Source of the DNA: Flavobacteriaceae bacterium
GTDB lineage: Bacteria; Bacteroidota; Bacteroidia; Flavobacteriales; Flavobacteriaceae
Assembly (NCBI GenBank): GCA_002707025.1
Contig: PALG01000028.1
Location: forward strand, 42,030 to 106,029
Direction: 5' to 3'
DNA: 64,000 nucleotides
Below are positions 18,945 through 28,507 of the stretch, piece after piece. The notes under the pieces were generated by a model, which saw only the letters and a program-made list of their open reading frames with translations, did no database searches and was not told where the DNA came from. Numbering within the stretch: position 1 is the first letter of the stretch; the number at the start of each line of letters is the position of its first letter. Both the position numbers and the translations under genes were made by a program.

Positions 18945-19796
18945 CTATTCACGGTAATCTGTAAAGGATTTTAGCTTTACTGAAACGGAAGCTTTAGTAG
19001 GTTCATTGGATAGCACTTTCATTTCAGTCATAAAATAGGAAGGTACTGCAGCACAGGTTTGACGCTCTTCTTGGGAAATGGATGGTCTGTTTTCCATGCA
19101 TTCGGTAAATTGATTTCCCTGAAAAACCGCTTCAAATTCAGTTTCATTAAATTTTTTGATATAAATGGTTCCAGAAAACATAAGCGATCTTGTGTATGCC
19201 CTGGTATCCATGAAGAGAATATCAAAGGTGTTTTTCTTCGGTAACTGTGTTGAATTGTACTGAATACTTTCCGTATCCTCTACCGCTTCCACAAGTGGAT
19301 TCAACAAAGCTTCCAATTTAGCTTCTGCCTCTTGTGCGGTAATTTTTCCTTCCATAAGTTGTTGTGAAATTATCTTGGCTTGTGTCCCTACATCCTTTCC
19401 CTTTTCGTTCAGTCTTTTACCATCTTCCGACGCTTTTTCGACATTTACATTGTTTAATTGCTTTCGTTCAAAATCCATTTCATCTTTATTTTGTTGCATC
19501 AAACTGTAACCAACCATGACACTGTCTTTGGGTTCAATAGGAAATGGGCAGCCTTTCAAAAACTCCACCGCAATGGAAAGCACATTACTTTCCGGCATGC
19601 GCGTTCCATCTTGCGCTTTAGCTTCCTGCATATCCTTTTCTGAAATATATAATGTGAAACTCTTGTCATAAAGCGATGCTTCAATCACTTCGCAAGAATT
19701 AAAGGAAACCTGATTGTAATTCACGGTATTTTGGGAAATACAAAACACTGAAAATAAAAAGAGGGTAAGGCGAAAAAATACGGATGGAAATTTCAT
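18945..19796 (-). CDS. Exported protein of unknown function
   Basis: A 283-residue protein that I do not recognise. A likely signal peptide (MKFPSVFFRLTLFLFSVFCIS) precedes a mixed domain, a helical charged middle (about residues 115-170, rich in Glu/Lys/Gln) and a beta-rich end with several cysteines. It is the last gene of a four-gene reverse-strand cluster, starting 8 bp after the large repeat protein, so it is probably co-expressed with it and could act on or with it at the cell surface. That link is inference from position only. Confidence 0.7.
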   Translation of the reverse strand: MKFPSVFFRLTLFLFSVFCISQNTVNYNQVSFNSCEVIEASLYDKSFTLYISEKDMQEAKAQDGTRMPESNVLSIAVEFLKGCPFPIEPKDSVMVGYSLMQQNKDEMDFERKQLNNVNVEKASEDGKRLNEKGKDVGTQAKIISQQLMEGKITAQEAEAKLEALLNPLVEAVEDTESIQYNSTQLPKKNTFDILFMDTRAYTRSLMFSGTIYIKKFNETEFEAVFQGNQFTECMENRPSISQEERQTCAAVPSYFMTEMKVLSNEPTKASVSVKLKSFTDYRE

Positions 19797-19804
19797 AGTT
19801 GTTG

Positions 19805-22800
19805 TTATTGATTTTGAATAAAACTTTCAATTTTCTGAAGTCTTTCTTCTTGTTTTTTTAAGGTTTCTTTTAATTGACGGTTTTCTTTTTCCAATTCAAT
19901 TACATACAGAAAGAGTTCTTCAATTTTTTCAAGGTTTTTTACGGAAGTTTCCCCCAAGTTAATGGTCATTCCCTGCTGCTTCACTTCTGCAAAGGATTTG
20001 ACCCCTGGCAAATGTCCTTTCTTCTGAATAAATTCAGCTACCACCTTTAAATCCTGAAACTGATAGTTAGGGTTGATGTTGGAACTTCCTTCAAAATAAC
20101 TTTCAAACACATAGTCTGGATAAGTGGTCGTGGCACTTTGAAAATCGGTTGCCTCAGCGGTTCCATTAACCACTAAGGGATTTCCGCCGCCAAGATTGAT
20201 TACCACTCGATCGGTCCCCCCCTGAAGAAAACGAAAACTATCATTACTATCGCGATACTGTAATCCCCAGTTGGAAAATGTATTGGAATGTGCTACCACC
20301 ATACGGTCGCTGTTGCTAGTTCCCCCTCCAAACATATGTATCATCGCTGGCGGGGTCCCTGAAGTAATAGGAAAGGAAATCGTGCTTTGATCGCTTGAAA
20401 AAGTAATATCGTCCCCTGTGTTTGCAACATCTAGAACGGTTCCAGTTCGAGACCAAAAGGAACTACTATTTGCCCAGCTTACATTTCCAGCACCATCGGT
20501 TTGCATAACCTGACCATTCGTTCCTCTTGAAGCAGGAAGGATGTAATTATTGGAGCTTGTGGTCCCAATGGAAACATTTCCCAAAAAATACCCTGCAAAA
20601 GTATTACTGCCACTTCTAAGTACTTCGGAGTAAACCCCATACTGATTAGTACCCCCCACCGTAGTGGGTATAATAGCTCTAAGCCCATATTTATTACCCG
20701 TTCCACTATTGCCCGTATGCAAAGCGTCAAAAGCAATGGCATTACTGCTGTTATTGGTTTGAATTAAGGAGTAAAAACCTATGGAAGGGCCACTTCCTCC
20801 ATTTAGTACATCACTATTATAGCCATAAAGCGTTCCCGAACTATTTCCGCCCGTATCCAATAACCGTTGCCGCACTCCAAACTGAGTGCCAGATCCACCC
20901 CCAACTGAAACCGTATTCCAGATCCCTGTAATATTTCCAGTGGAAGTTGATTGATTTGAGGTGTTGAGCAGTAAATTCCATTTACCACTGCCTCCACCCA
21001 CATTATTTACCGTACTAATAATTCCAGCCTTTACCGCAGCATTTGAATTGTTTTCTACCTCAATACCACTCACATTGGTGGGAGAAGCAGAGACATCAGA
21101 GTTAATCTCAACATCAATCCCCCTTAGTAAAAACCCTGAATTCGTTCCCGAAGCAAGATCAATTTTGAGTCCGTTATTATAATTCTCTGAAGCTCCCGCA
21201 GTAATATTCAATCTGGATTCATCGTTTGAAGTATCGCCAATAGCCAAAGCACCTTGTGTATACATATTATCTGTAATAGCATTGGGGGCAGTACCAGTAC
21301 CCACTTCCAAGAAATCAGCATCTTCACTTCCAACTGTTGAAGCATCCACCCAATTTACGTTACCGCTCCCATCGGTTTGCATTATTTGATTTGCAGTACC
21401 ATCGGTTACAGGAAATGCATAACCTGTCCCTGTGGGATTACCAACTTGTAGTGTACCATTAGCTCTTAGAACATTATTATCAAACTCGCCATAGATAAGC
21501 GGAGAAGTTGAATTTGAATTTTCGACAATTAAAGTATTTGAAACATTTGTTAGTGTAGCTCCAGATTGGTAGCCTAAAAACAAATTACCTGTACCCTCAA
21601 TTACTTGTCCAGAAAAAGCCCCTAATAGTGTATTGTTACTACCCATATCGCCATTTCTACCAGCTTCATTACCAATAACAGTATTATAATTTCCAGTAGT
21701 GGTAAATATTGAAGCAAAATACCCCAATAATGTATTTCCTATTCCAGTATTTCTAAAACCCGCTTGGTCTCCCACTGCAGTATTTCTACTTCCTGAAACA
21801 TTTTCAGATAAGGTCCCTAAGCCAATTGCTGTATTGCCCGAGCCATTAATATTATCTGATAAAGAAGCGGTTCCAATGGCTAAATTTACACCCCCAGTTG
21901 TATTACTAAATAGTGCATTTGCTCCAATTGCTAAGTTATTGCCTCCGGTTGTGGTATTTTGTGCTGCACCTGTACCAATTGCAATCTGGCTATTCCAGTT
22001 ATTTTGTAAATTTCTAAAAGCATTAGTGCCAATGGCTATTATGTTACTGCGTTCTGTTAAGCTTCTACCAGCACCATCACCCAATAAAATATTATCAGAC
22101 CCACTTGTTAAGTTTATACCTGCATCAGACCCCCATTTAATATTGCTACTAGGGCTTTGTAGTGTGCCATTGGTATCTATTTGCAATCTTTGAATATTAT
22201 TGGTTCTAAAACTTAGTGCAGTATTATCTGTAGTACCTACAAAATTAGTGGCAGCATTGGTGCCAGCATTTCCAGTTAAAGACCAGTTATTGCCTGAAAT
22301 AATTGAAGCATCCACCCAACTCACATTTCCGCTACCATCAGTTTGCATGATTTGGTTTGCAGTACCTCTGCTGGAAGGTAAAATATAATTATTTGAGGTT
22401 GTGGTGCCTACCGAAAGCCGTCCTAAAAAATAGCCCGCATAACCATCTAATTTAAGTGTTTGGCTATAAACACCATAGTGTGTGCCTGTACTTGTCTCAT
22501 CTATATCAATATAACTTCCATACTTATTTATGCCTTCTCCAGTAATTGTGATTCTATTCCCATAGAAATCCCCAGTACCTATGCCTGAAACGGAAATATC
22601 AGACGCATATTGATTTCCTGTTCCTGAGCTTGTCACTGAATTCCGGGTTGCGGTATGATCCCCATTACCATTACTCGAAATAAAATTTCGTGTCCCTGTT
22701 TTATTTGAATCACTTCCATTTGATAAAATAATACTATTGTCAACTCCAATCAAATTACCATTTACGGTTCCCAAGAATCTATTCTCTATTCCTTTTTTAG

Positions 22801-23371
22801 TACCGCTACCTGATCCTGAAATTAAATTATACATTCCAAAATGTTGTCCTGTACCTGTATTTGAAATTTCATTTCTGGTGGCCACCTTTATGTTGTTATC
22901 TGTTCCATCCATTAAAACACTGGTCCCTCGAGCTCCCGAAGCAATGATATCTAAAGGGTAATCTGCGGTATTTTTACCAATAGCTAAATTTCCAAGCGTA
23001 TAAAGATCATCATTAATATCATCTGGTGCAGCAGTAGTGCCCTCTTCAAAAAAATCGGCATCGCCTGTTGCCGCATCTGCAGTAGTCGTGAGTTTTTCCC
23101 ATGCAGTACCGTTAAAAAGGTAAAAGCCTACACCATTCCCTCCTACCACAGCAACATTGGTATTATAGATTAAAAGCCCTGTAGCGGCAGTATTGACCCC
23201 ATCCAGCATCGTAGTAGTGATATTGGCTAAGGCTATTCTGGGAATAAGCAAGCCCTTGTCTGTAGCTTCAATATCAAGGACAGACGAATTATCCGGACTA
23301 GTAGTGTTGATACCTACCTGTGCCAGACTTATCTGGGTGAAAAATACTAAACTATAAATTACATGCTTCAT
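19805..23371 (-). CDS. Large repeat-containing surface protein with YadA-head-like repeats and C-terminal coiled coil
   Basis: A 1188-residue Gly/Ser/Thr/Asn-rich protein. A short signal peptide (MKHVIYSLVFFTQISLAQ) leads into VGINTTSPDNSSVLDIEA, typical of Bacteroidota tail-fibre-like surface proteins. A linker of about 45 residues (AGYFLG...GNVSWVDAS) occurs at two full-length sites, with a shorter middle copy. Residues about 420-620 hold YadA-head-like repeats (NTAIGLGTLSENVSG, NTAVGDQAGFRN, NTLLGYFAS). The end has the conserved GHLPGVKSFAEV region and a coiled coil (LEKENRQLKETLKKQEERLQ), suggesting trimerisation. No S74 peptidase catalytic motif was recognised. It is likely an exported, possibly adhesive fibre; phage origin is not supported by neighbours. 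Confidence 0.82.
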   Translation of the reverse strand: MKHVIYSLVFFTQISLAQVGINTTSPDNSSVLDIEATDKGLLIPRIALANITTTMLDGVNTAATGLLIYNTNVAVVGGNGVGFYLFNGTAWEKLTTTADAATGDADFFEEGTTAAPDDINDDLYTLGNLAIGKNTADYPLDIIASGARGTSVLMDGTDNNIKVATRNEISNTGTGQHFGMYNLISGSGSGTKKGIENRFLGTVNGNLIGVDNSIILSNGSDSNKTGTRNFISSNGNGDHTATRNSVTSSGTGNQYASDISVSGIGTGDFYGNRITITGEGINKYGSYIDIDETSTGTHYGVYSQTLKLDGYAGYFLGRLSVGTTTSNNYILPSSRGTANQIMQTDGSGNVSWVDASIISGNNWSLTGNAGTNAATNFVGTTDNTALSFRTNNIQRLQIDTNGTLQSPSSNIKWGSDAGINLTSGSDNILLGDGAGRSLTERSNIIAIGTNAFRNLQNNWNSQIAIGTGAAQNTTTGGNNLAIGANALFSNTTGGVNLAIGTASLSDNINGSGNTAIGLGTLSENVSGSRNTAVGDQAGFRNTGIGNTLLGYFASIFTTTGNYNTVIGNEAGRNGDMGSNNTLLGAFSGQVIEGTGNLFLGYQSGATLTNVSNTLIVENSNSTSPLIYGEFDNNVLRANGTLQVGNPTGTGYAFPVTDGTANQIMQTDGSGNVNWVDASTVGSEDADFLEVGTGTAPNAITDNMYTQGALAIGDTSNDESRLNITAGASENYNNGLKIDLASGTNSGFLLRGIDVEINSDVSASPTNVSGIEVENNSNAAVKAGIISTVNNVGGGSGKWNLLLNTSNQSTSTGNITGIWNTVSVGGGSGTQFGVRQRLLDTGGNSSGTLYGYNSDVLNGGSGPSIGFYSLIQTNNSSNAIAFDALHTGNSGTGNKYGLRAIIPTTVGGTNQYGVYSEVLRSGSNTFAGYFLGNVSIGTTSSNNYILPASRGTNGQVMQTDGAGNVSWANSSSFWSRTGTVLDVANTGDDITFSSDQSTISFPITSGTPPAMIHMFGGGTSNSDRMVVAHSNTFSNWGLQYRDSNDSFRFLQGGTDRVVINLGGGNPLVVNGTAEATDFQSATTTYPDYVFESYFEGSSNINPNYQFQDLKVVAEFIQKKGHLPGVKSFAEVKQQGMTINLGETSVKNLEKIEELFLYVIELEKENRQLKETLKKQEERLQKIESFIQNQ
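20470..20597 (-). repeat. Internal linker repeat, copy nearest the C-terminus
   Basis: Encodes AGYFLGNVSIGTTSSNN followed by ILPASRGTNGQVMQTDG; matches the copy at about 22314-22442 residue for residue over most of its length. Confidence 0.7.
21345..21425 (-). repeat. Internal linker repeat, short middle copy
   Basis: Encodes DGTANQIMQTDGSGNVNW and shares only the second half of the linker with the two longer copies. Confidence 0.6.
22314..22442 (-). repeat. Internal linker repeat, copy nearest the N-terminus
   Basis: Encodes AGYFLGRLSVGTTTSNN followed by ILPSSRGTANQIMQTDG. Base-level similarity to the distal copy suggests duplication within the gene. Confidence 0.7.
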
Positions 23372-23391
23372 TTTTACTTTTTTTGGTTCAA

Positions 23392-23416
23392 AACCGCCCT
23401 AAAATTTAGAGCGGTT
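23392..23416 (-). terminator. Hairpin between lipoprotein and repeat-protein genes (attenuator-like)
   Basis: Reverse strand reads AACCGCTCTA, a short loop and TAGGGCGGTT followed by TTTTG: a 10-12 bp stem with one G-T pair and a weak U-tract. It lies in the 80-bp gap before the repeat-protein gene and may give partial termination or mRNA processing. Confidence 0.5.
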
Positions 23417-23451
23417 GAAGGGTTAGTTAGTGAAAATGATTTGGGGTTTTC

Positions 23452-23991
23452 TTATAGGGTGCTTAAGAGTTTGCTAACAAATTGGTTTAGTTCGGCTTTC
23501 ACATTGGTACAACCTTCCGCAAAGAAAATTTCTGAGGTGGCTACCGAAATAACCACATTTTCTTTTCGGGTCCCCATCACAAAATGATCTTGTTCCGGGC
23601 CTTCAATAAAGAAAGCCTCATCACCCAAACCATTAACAGCTATGGAGGTTTCATTTAAAAATTCATCATAATCCAAACGTAACTCTTCATAAAAACTCTG
23701 TGTATTTGCTTCATCGGTAAAAGAAGCCATGACCACCGTATACAGAAAATTAGAATTAGGATTACTTAAAAGCCACACACAGGATTTCCCAGCAGGATTA
23801 TCCTCTTCATTGAGCAATTCGGCATTGAAATTACTGAGTCCACATAGATCTTGGTAATTTGACGGTGAAGCGAACACATTATTGCATTCAAGAGTAAAGC
23901 CCGTATTTGAATCATCCCCCTCATCATCTTTCTTACAAGAGAAAAGCATTAAAAAACTTAGGGCTATTAAAAAATATTGCGTTCTGTTCAT
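23452..23991 (-). CDS. Lipoprotein of unknown function
   Basis: A 179-residue predicted lipoprotein. The N-terminus MNRTQYFLIALSFLMLFSC ends in a lipobox cysteine at residue 19, followed by an acidic linker (KKDDEGDDSN). The rest is a single mixed domain with conserved-looking cysteines (LECNNV, DLCGLS, SCVWLL, EGCTNV). It starts 2 bp after the DUF4412 gene stop, so the two are probably translated together. No family is recognised; envelope location is the only supported statement. Confidence 0.75.
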   Translation of the reverse strand: MNRTQYFLIALSFLMLFSCKKDDEGDDSNTGFTLECNNVFASPSNYQDLCGLSNFNAELLNEEDNPAGKSCVWLLSNPNSNFLYTVVMASFTDEANTQSFYEELRLDYDEFLNETSIAVNGLGDEAFFIEGPEQDHFVMGTRKENVVISVATSEIFFAEGCTNVKAELNQFVSKLLSTL

Positions 23992-23993
23992 GG

Positions 23994-24857
23994 TTATAGT
24001 TTTTGAATTTTAAAATCACTCATTTGATACGTTTTTGGGGTTTTGTTAATTTCAGTGACCGTCATTTTCATGGTAATTTTTCCTTTTTTATCGTAAGAGG
24101 TCATTTGCATAATGTAGCCGTAAGTGTCTATTGGCATTTGCTGAAGATTGGTGTTTCCCTTGAACATTTTCACAAAGCCCTTAAAATAATCCTGGTAGGT
24201 AAAATCTACCTGAGGCGCAAACCAAACTTCTGATTGGTAGTCTTCTGCTATAATTTCATACTCCTCACACAAATATCCATTCATGGTTTTGGTATTTCCA
24301 GTTTTCCGAAAGGTCGGCACCTCGCCATCGTCATCATTGTTTGAGACATTTCCGCCGCCCATCATTTTCTCCATAAATTCTAAGGAAATGGCCTGTCCCG
24401 ATTTCTTTTTTAGGTCTAACATGACGGCCGATTTATTTTCAAAATCGATGATCATAGGATTCGGTTCATTTTTCTGAAAAGTAACAATGGCATTGTCTCC
24501 GTATCCCTGTATCATTTCCGTAGTACTCTTTTTTCCATCAAAGTCTTCTACCAGCATGGTAGCACTCATGGGAAAGGTGTAATCATCTTCTATTACCGCA
24601 GGGGCGCCGCCCAGAATATTCCCCATAACTCCCCCGCTATTTTTATCGCTTCTTTTTTTAGAGCGATCTTTTTTAGGAGCATTCATTACAGAATCCAGCG
24701 CACGGTCTGTTGTTTTTTCAACTTCCCTTTCTGTTTTTCTGGTAATGGTTCGCTCAACGGCATTTTCAGCTTTTTTCTTTAGCTTTTTAAAAAATTGCGC
24801 GTTTGCATGAGGAATTGTAAGAACAAAAAAAACGAATAGTACTGCTAGCCTTTTCAT
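23994..24857 (-). CDS. DUF4412 domain exported protein
   Basis: A 287-residue exported protein with signal peptide MKRLAVLFVFFVLTIPHANA. Residues about 22-75 are very basic and helical (FFKKLKKKAENAVERTITRK, DRSKKRSDKN). The C-terminal DUF4412 domain reads MNGYLCEEYEIIAEDYQSEVWFAP and ends in MTVTEINKTPKTYQMSDF. It is the first gene of the reverse-strand cluster DUF4412-lipoprotein-repeat protein-unknown, with a clear -7 box upstream at 24897-24904. The function of DUF4412 is not established. Confidence 0.85.
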   Translation of the reverse strand: MKRLAVLFVFFVLTIPHANAQFFKKLKKKAENAVERTITRKTEREVEKTTDRALDSVMNAPKKDRSKKRSDKNSGGVMGNILGGAPAVIEDDYTFPMSATMLVEDFDGKKSTTEMIQGYGDNAIVTFQKNEPNPMIIDFENKSAVMLDLKKKSGQAISLEFMEKMMGGGNVSNNDDDGEVPTFRKTGNTKTMNGYLCEEYEIIAEDYQSEVWFAPQVDFTYQDYFKGFVKMFKGNTNLQQMPIDTYGYIMQMTSYDKKGKITMKMTVTEINKTPKTYQMSDFKIQKL

Positions 24858-24896
24858 TGTTTTAGATTTTAATTAGATTTATGCTGCAAACCTAAA

Positions 24897-24904
24897 ACCA
24901 TTAA
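24897..24904 (-). promoter_or_regulatory. Predicted -7 box for the DUF4412 cluster
   Basis: Reverse-strand TAGGTTTG is an exact TAnnTTTG match, 40 bp before the DUF4412 ATG. No TTG at the preferred -33 spacing. Confidence 0.5.
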
Positions 24905-24976
24905 AATCTTTTTGGTTAAGGGTAATCAACCAAATTAAAAACTAGTGGTTTTCCACGATATCTTAAATCAATTTCC

Positions 24977-26833
24977 ATGAAACGCTATTGTATATACGCT
25001 TTTTTTATTTTCATACTGTTTGATTTGGTTGCGCAAAACCAGAACCCAACAGCAAAAGTATTGTTGGATTCGGCAAGACAAATAGGTTTTTCAGATATTT
25101 CAAAATCGAAACAACTGTTTGAAAAAGCAAAAAAAGAACAACCAAAAGGCTCAGAATTCTATTATTATATTTTAATGATTGAAGCTGGCTTTTATGATGA
25201 TTTAGGGGAGTTTGATATTGCCAATGCATTATCAGACAGTCTTATAAATCAATCAAAATTTAAAAGGTATCAAGGTTTAGGGTTGAAAGAGCGAGGTATT
25301 ATCGCTTCCAAGAAGAACGAAGTAGATGTTGCCATAGTTTCTTTGAAGGAAGCTATCGAAATTTTTGAAGAAATTGAAGATCCCATTGAAGTTGCAACCT
25401 GCCTAAAGGTTTTAGGAAATACCCTTTTTTTTAGTGAAAATCTGGGAGAAGCAAGGGCATATTACAAAAGGTCGGCAAAAATATCCCTCGATGCTGGAGA
25501 TCCTATCGCAACCGGTCTTGCCTATAATAATATTTCCAGAACTTTTGAAGATAGTAAATACCTAGACTCTGCTATTTATTACAACAATAAGATTTTCAAA
25601 TTGTTAGAAAAGGAGAAAGACTATCGAGGCGAGTTGAACTTTATGGTGTACCTAAATGATGCCGACTACCAAAGTAGAAAGGGAAATTTTCAAAAAGCTA
25701 AAATCTCGATAGACTCGTCGTTTAAAATAGCTCAGGAGTTTAAAATTCCTGCCATGTTAGGGGCTGTTCATCAAGTAAATGCCGCCAATCTTAAACTAGA
25801 GGAAAATTATGCCGCATCCTTAGCAGAGGCCGAGAAAGCCATGGAAATCTTTCAACAAAACAATCAACCCAATTACTATAAACAAACCCTTTACATAGCT
25901 CAAGAAGGCGCTGCTAAAATTAAAGATTTTGAAAGAGCATATCACCTCCTTTTGGAATACCAAACTATAAACGACTCTATTAATGTAATTGAGGTAGATA
26001 AAAATTTAAAGGATTTACGTATAAAGTACGAAGCTGCTGAAAAAGAACTTAAAATCGTCGAACAACAAGCCGAAATTGCCCAAAAGGAAAACCAACGAAA
26101 AACCCTTTTTATGATGTCTATTGCCTTAGGATTGTTGGCACTATTAGGCTTCCTGTTTTTTAGACAACGTCAAAAAACACAAAAACAAGAAATTGTTTCC
26201 CTGAAAAACGAAAAGGAAAATGTGGCTTTGCGCTCCCTTATGGCGGGTGAGGAAAAAGAACGCAGCAGAATTGCCAAAGAGCTTCATGATGGATTGGGCG
26301 GTGTTTTGGCAGCTGCCAAAATGCATCTTAGTAAGATGAAAGGTTCTAACGATGAAGCTTCCCAAAAAGCCATGGATTTGTTGGATACAGCTTCCAAGGA
26401 ATCGCGAAGGATCTCCCACAATTTACTGCCCGAAACCCTTCTGAAGAAAGGGTTGGACGCTGCCCTTCAGGATTTTATCAACTCTATAAATGAAAGTGGT
26501 TTACTGAGAGCTGAATACCAATCCATTCACCTAAAAGACGATTTACCTCAACCCCTTCAGTTAAGTGTGTACCGAATTATTCAAGAACTTATTAATAATA
26601 TCATCAAACATTCAGAAGCTACCCAAGCCTTGGTACAAATTCAGCAAGAGCCTAGCAAGTTAACAGTAACAGTAGAAGACAACGGAAAGGGGTTTGCTCA
26701 TGAGAGCACTTCCAAAGGGATTGGACTTCGAAATATTGAATCTCGATTATCCTTACTGAAAGGAAAGTTGGAAATCGATTCGGAAGAAAAAACAGGAACT
26801 TCTGTGTATATTGAATTGGAACTGGAAAAATGA
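24977..26833 (+). CDS. TPR-containing membrane histidine kinase, NarL-partner type
   Basis: A 618-residue sensor kinase. A signal peptide is followed by a periplasmic TPR-like region (about residues 25-345, repeats such as LGEARAYYKRSAKISLDAGD), a coiled segment, one membrane helix (LFMMSIALGLLALLGFLFF, about 376-394), then the HisKA_3 dimerisation domain with phospho-acceptor His437 in RIAKELHDGLGG. The HATPase part has ELINNIIKHSEATQ (N box) and DNGKGF / GIGLRNIESR (G boxes). It overlaps the response-regulator gene by 4 nt (ATGA), so the two form a two-component pair. The signal is unknown. Confidence 0.95.
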   Translation: MKRYCIYAFFIFILFDLVAQNQNPTAKVLLDSARQIGFSDISKSKQLFEKAKKEQPKGSEFYYYILMIEAGFYDDLGEFDIANALSDSLINQSKFKRYQGLGLKERGIIASKKNEVDVAIVSLKEAIEIFEEIEDPIEVATCLKVLGNTLFFSENLGEARAYYKRSAKISLDAGDPIATGLAYNNISRTFEDSKYLDSAIYYNNKIFKLLEKEKDYRGELNFMVYLNDADYQSRKGNFQKAKISIDSSFKIAQEFKIPAMLGAVHQVNAANLKLEENYAASLAEAEKAMEIFQQNNQPNYYKQTLYIAQEGAAKIKDFERAYHLLLEYQTINDSINVIEVDKNLKDLRIKYEAAEKELKIVEQQAEIAQKENQRKTLFMMSIALGLLALLGFLFFRQRQKTQKQEIVSLKNEKENVALRSLMAGEEKERSRIAKELHDGLGGVLAAAKMHLSKMKGSNDEASQKAMDLLDTASKESRRISHNLLPETLLKKGLDAALQDFINSINESGLLRAEYQSIHLKDDLPQPLQLSVYRIIQELINNIIKHSEATQALVQIQQEPSKLTVTVEDNGKGFAHESTSKGIGLRNIESRLSLLKGKLEIDSEEKTGTSVYIELELEK

Positions 26834-27471
26834 AAAAAACGTATTCCATTGCGGTCCTGGATGATCATGCGTTGATCATTGAAGCGATTAAGTCATTGCT
26901 TCAGGGGGCTCCCGATTTCCCTTTTACGGAAGGGTTTCAAACCTATGAAGCCTTTCAAGCCTATCTTGCTTCCGGAAAAGAATTGGACATTTTGCTTTTG
27001 GACATTCAGCTGGAAAATCAGGATGGCATTAAACTGTGTGAAAAAATACATTTACAGCACCCCAATTTACGTATCATCATGCTTTCCAGCAATACGCAGC
27101 CTCATGTAGTGATGGATGCCTTAAAAAAAGGAGCCAAGGGTTTTCTTCCGAAGAATGTAAGTTTAGCAGAATTAAAGGAAGCCTTCCGGGAAACCTTAAA
27201 CGGAAAAACTTATTTACACAAAGATATCTCCCTTATTCCTTCTGAAAGAAAAACAAGCCGATTCGATTATCTACCAAAGCTTACCCGAAGGGAAAAAGAA
27301 GTTTTGAAGCTTATTTTAGAAGAAATGACCACGACTGAAATTGCCGAAAAACTTTTTTTAAGTCCTAGCACCGTGGAAACCCACAGAGCTAGCCTTTTTT
27401 CAAAAACAAATTCCAAAAATGTAGTGGGGCTTATAAAATATACGCTTGAAAAAGGATTGTTGGAAGATTAA
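26830..27471 (+). CDS. LuxR/NarL-type response regulator
   Basis: A 213-residue regulator. The receiver domain has the acidic pocket DDH (residues 11-13), phospho-acceptor Asp58 in LLLDIQLEN and Lys108 in FLPKNV. The C-terminal LuxR-type HTH reads LTRREKEVLKLILEEMTTTEIAEKLF, then SPSTVETHRASLFSKT. It is the cognate partner of the upstream TPR kinase by 4-nt overlap. Its stop codon overlaps the stop of galE on the other strand (shared TTAA). Confidence 0.96.
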   Translation: MKKTYSIAVLDDHALIIEAIKSLLQGAPDFPFTEGFQTYEAFQAYLASGKELDILLLDIQLENQDGIKLCEKIHLQHPNLRIIMLSSNTQPHVVMDALKKGAKGFLPKNVSLAELKEAFRETLNGKTYLHKDISLIPSERKTSRFDYLPKLTRREKEVLKLILEEMTTTEIAEKLFLSPSTVETHRASLFSKTNSKNVVGLIKYTLEKGLLED

Positions 27472-28487
27472 TCGAGCCCCCTGACTTTCTTTTCCCATTT
27501 CCAGGCAGATTGCAATGCTTCTTCCATGCTATACTTTGTTTTCCAGCCCAATACCTCATCTGCCTTTGATGTGTTAGCATATACAGAAATTACATCTCCC
27601 GGTCGGCGAGGAACAATTTTATAATTCAGTTTTTTACCGCTAACCTTTTCAAAAGCATGAATTACCTCTAATACTGAGCTACCCTTACCGGTTCCCAAAT
27701 TAAAAACCTCATAGGAAGATGTATTTTTGTTGTCTAAAAGGCGTTGCAATGCTACTACATGAGCCTGAGCTAGATCTACAACATGAATGTAATCCCTAAT
27801 ACAGCTTCCATCTGGCGTTGGATAATCATCGCCAAAGACAGAGAGCTCTGCCCGTAAGCCTGCCCCCGTTTGAGTAATAAAAGGCACTAGGTTTTGCGGA
27901 GTTCCTTTAGGAAGCTCTCCAATCTCGGCAGAAGGATGAGCGCCTATAGGATTGAAATAACGCAGTGAGATCGCCTGTAAGTTCCCCACAGCACAAGTAT
28001 CGTAAAGAATCTCTTCATTAATTTGTTTGGTATTTCCATAAGGGGAAATCGCCTTTTTCACAGGCGCATCTTCCGTAATGGGTAATTGATCGGGTTCTCC
28101 ATAGACCGTACAGGAAGAGCTAAATATAAAGTTTTGTATGCTGTGTTTTTCACACTCCTGAAGTAAATACACTAGAGTGTTTATATTATTTTCATAATAC
28201 AATAATGGGTTTTCGACACTCTCCCCAACTGCTTTACTAGCGGCAAAATGAATGATACCTTCGATAGGATTTTCGGCGAAGAATTGCTGAACAAGCTCCT
28301 TCTTTCTTAAGTCTATATTTTCAAATTGCGGACGAATCCCCGAAATTTTTTCAATTCCATGAAGTACGCTTTCTTCCGAATTGGAAAGGTTGTCGATAAT
28401 TACTACTTCAAAACCTTTTTCCTGAAGTGCCACAACCGTGTGTGAACCTATATACCCCAATCCTCCCGTTACAAGAATTTTTGCCAT
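27468..28487 (-). CDS. galE: UDP-glucose 4-epimerase
   Basis: Interconverts UDP-glucose and UDP-galactose, supplying surface polysaccharide synthesis. A 339-residue extended SDR protein with the NAD motif GGLGYIGSHT (8-17), the catalytic SSSCTVYG region and Tyr150/Lys154 in SPYGNTK. The C-terminal NLGTGKGSSVLEVI and RPGDVISVYA motifs are standard for GalE. It lies 20 bp after a sugar aminotransferase gene on the same strand, an arrangement that fits nucleotide-sugar metabolism for the envelope. Confidence 0.96.
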   Translation of the reverse strand: MAKILVTGGLGYIGSHTVVALQEKGFEVVIIDNLSNSEESVLHGIEKISGIRPQFENIDLRKKELVQQFFAENPIEGIIHFAASKAVGESVENPLLYYENNINTLVYLLQECEKHSIQNFIFSSSCTVYGEPDQLPITEDAPVKKAISPYGNTKQINEEILYDTCAVGNLQAISLRYFNPIGAHPSAEIGELPKGTPQNLVPFITQTGAGLRAELSVFGDDYPTPDGSCIRDYIHVVDLAQAHVVALQRLLDNKNTSSYEVFNLGTGKGSSVLEVIHAFEKVSGKKLNYKIVPRRPGDVISVYANTSKADEVLGWKTKYSMEEALQSAWKWEKKVRGLD

Positions 28488-28507
28488 TTAGAATTTCTTT
28501 TAAAACA

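Noticed and set aside
19805..23371. Tail-fibre-like gene as evidence of a prophage
   Set aside because: It has a signal peptide and lies among exported-protein genes; no phage structural, lysis or integrase gene is nearby.
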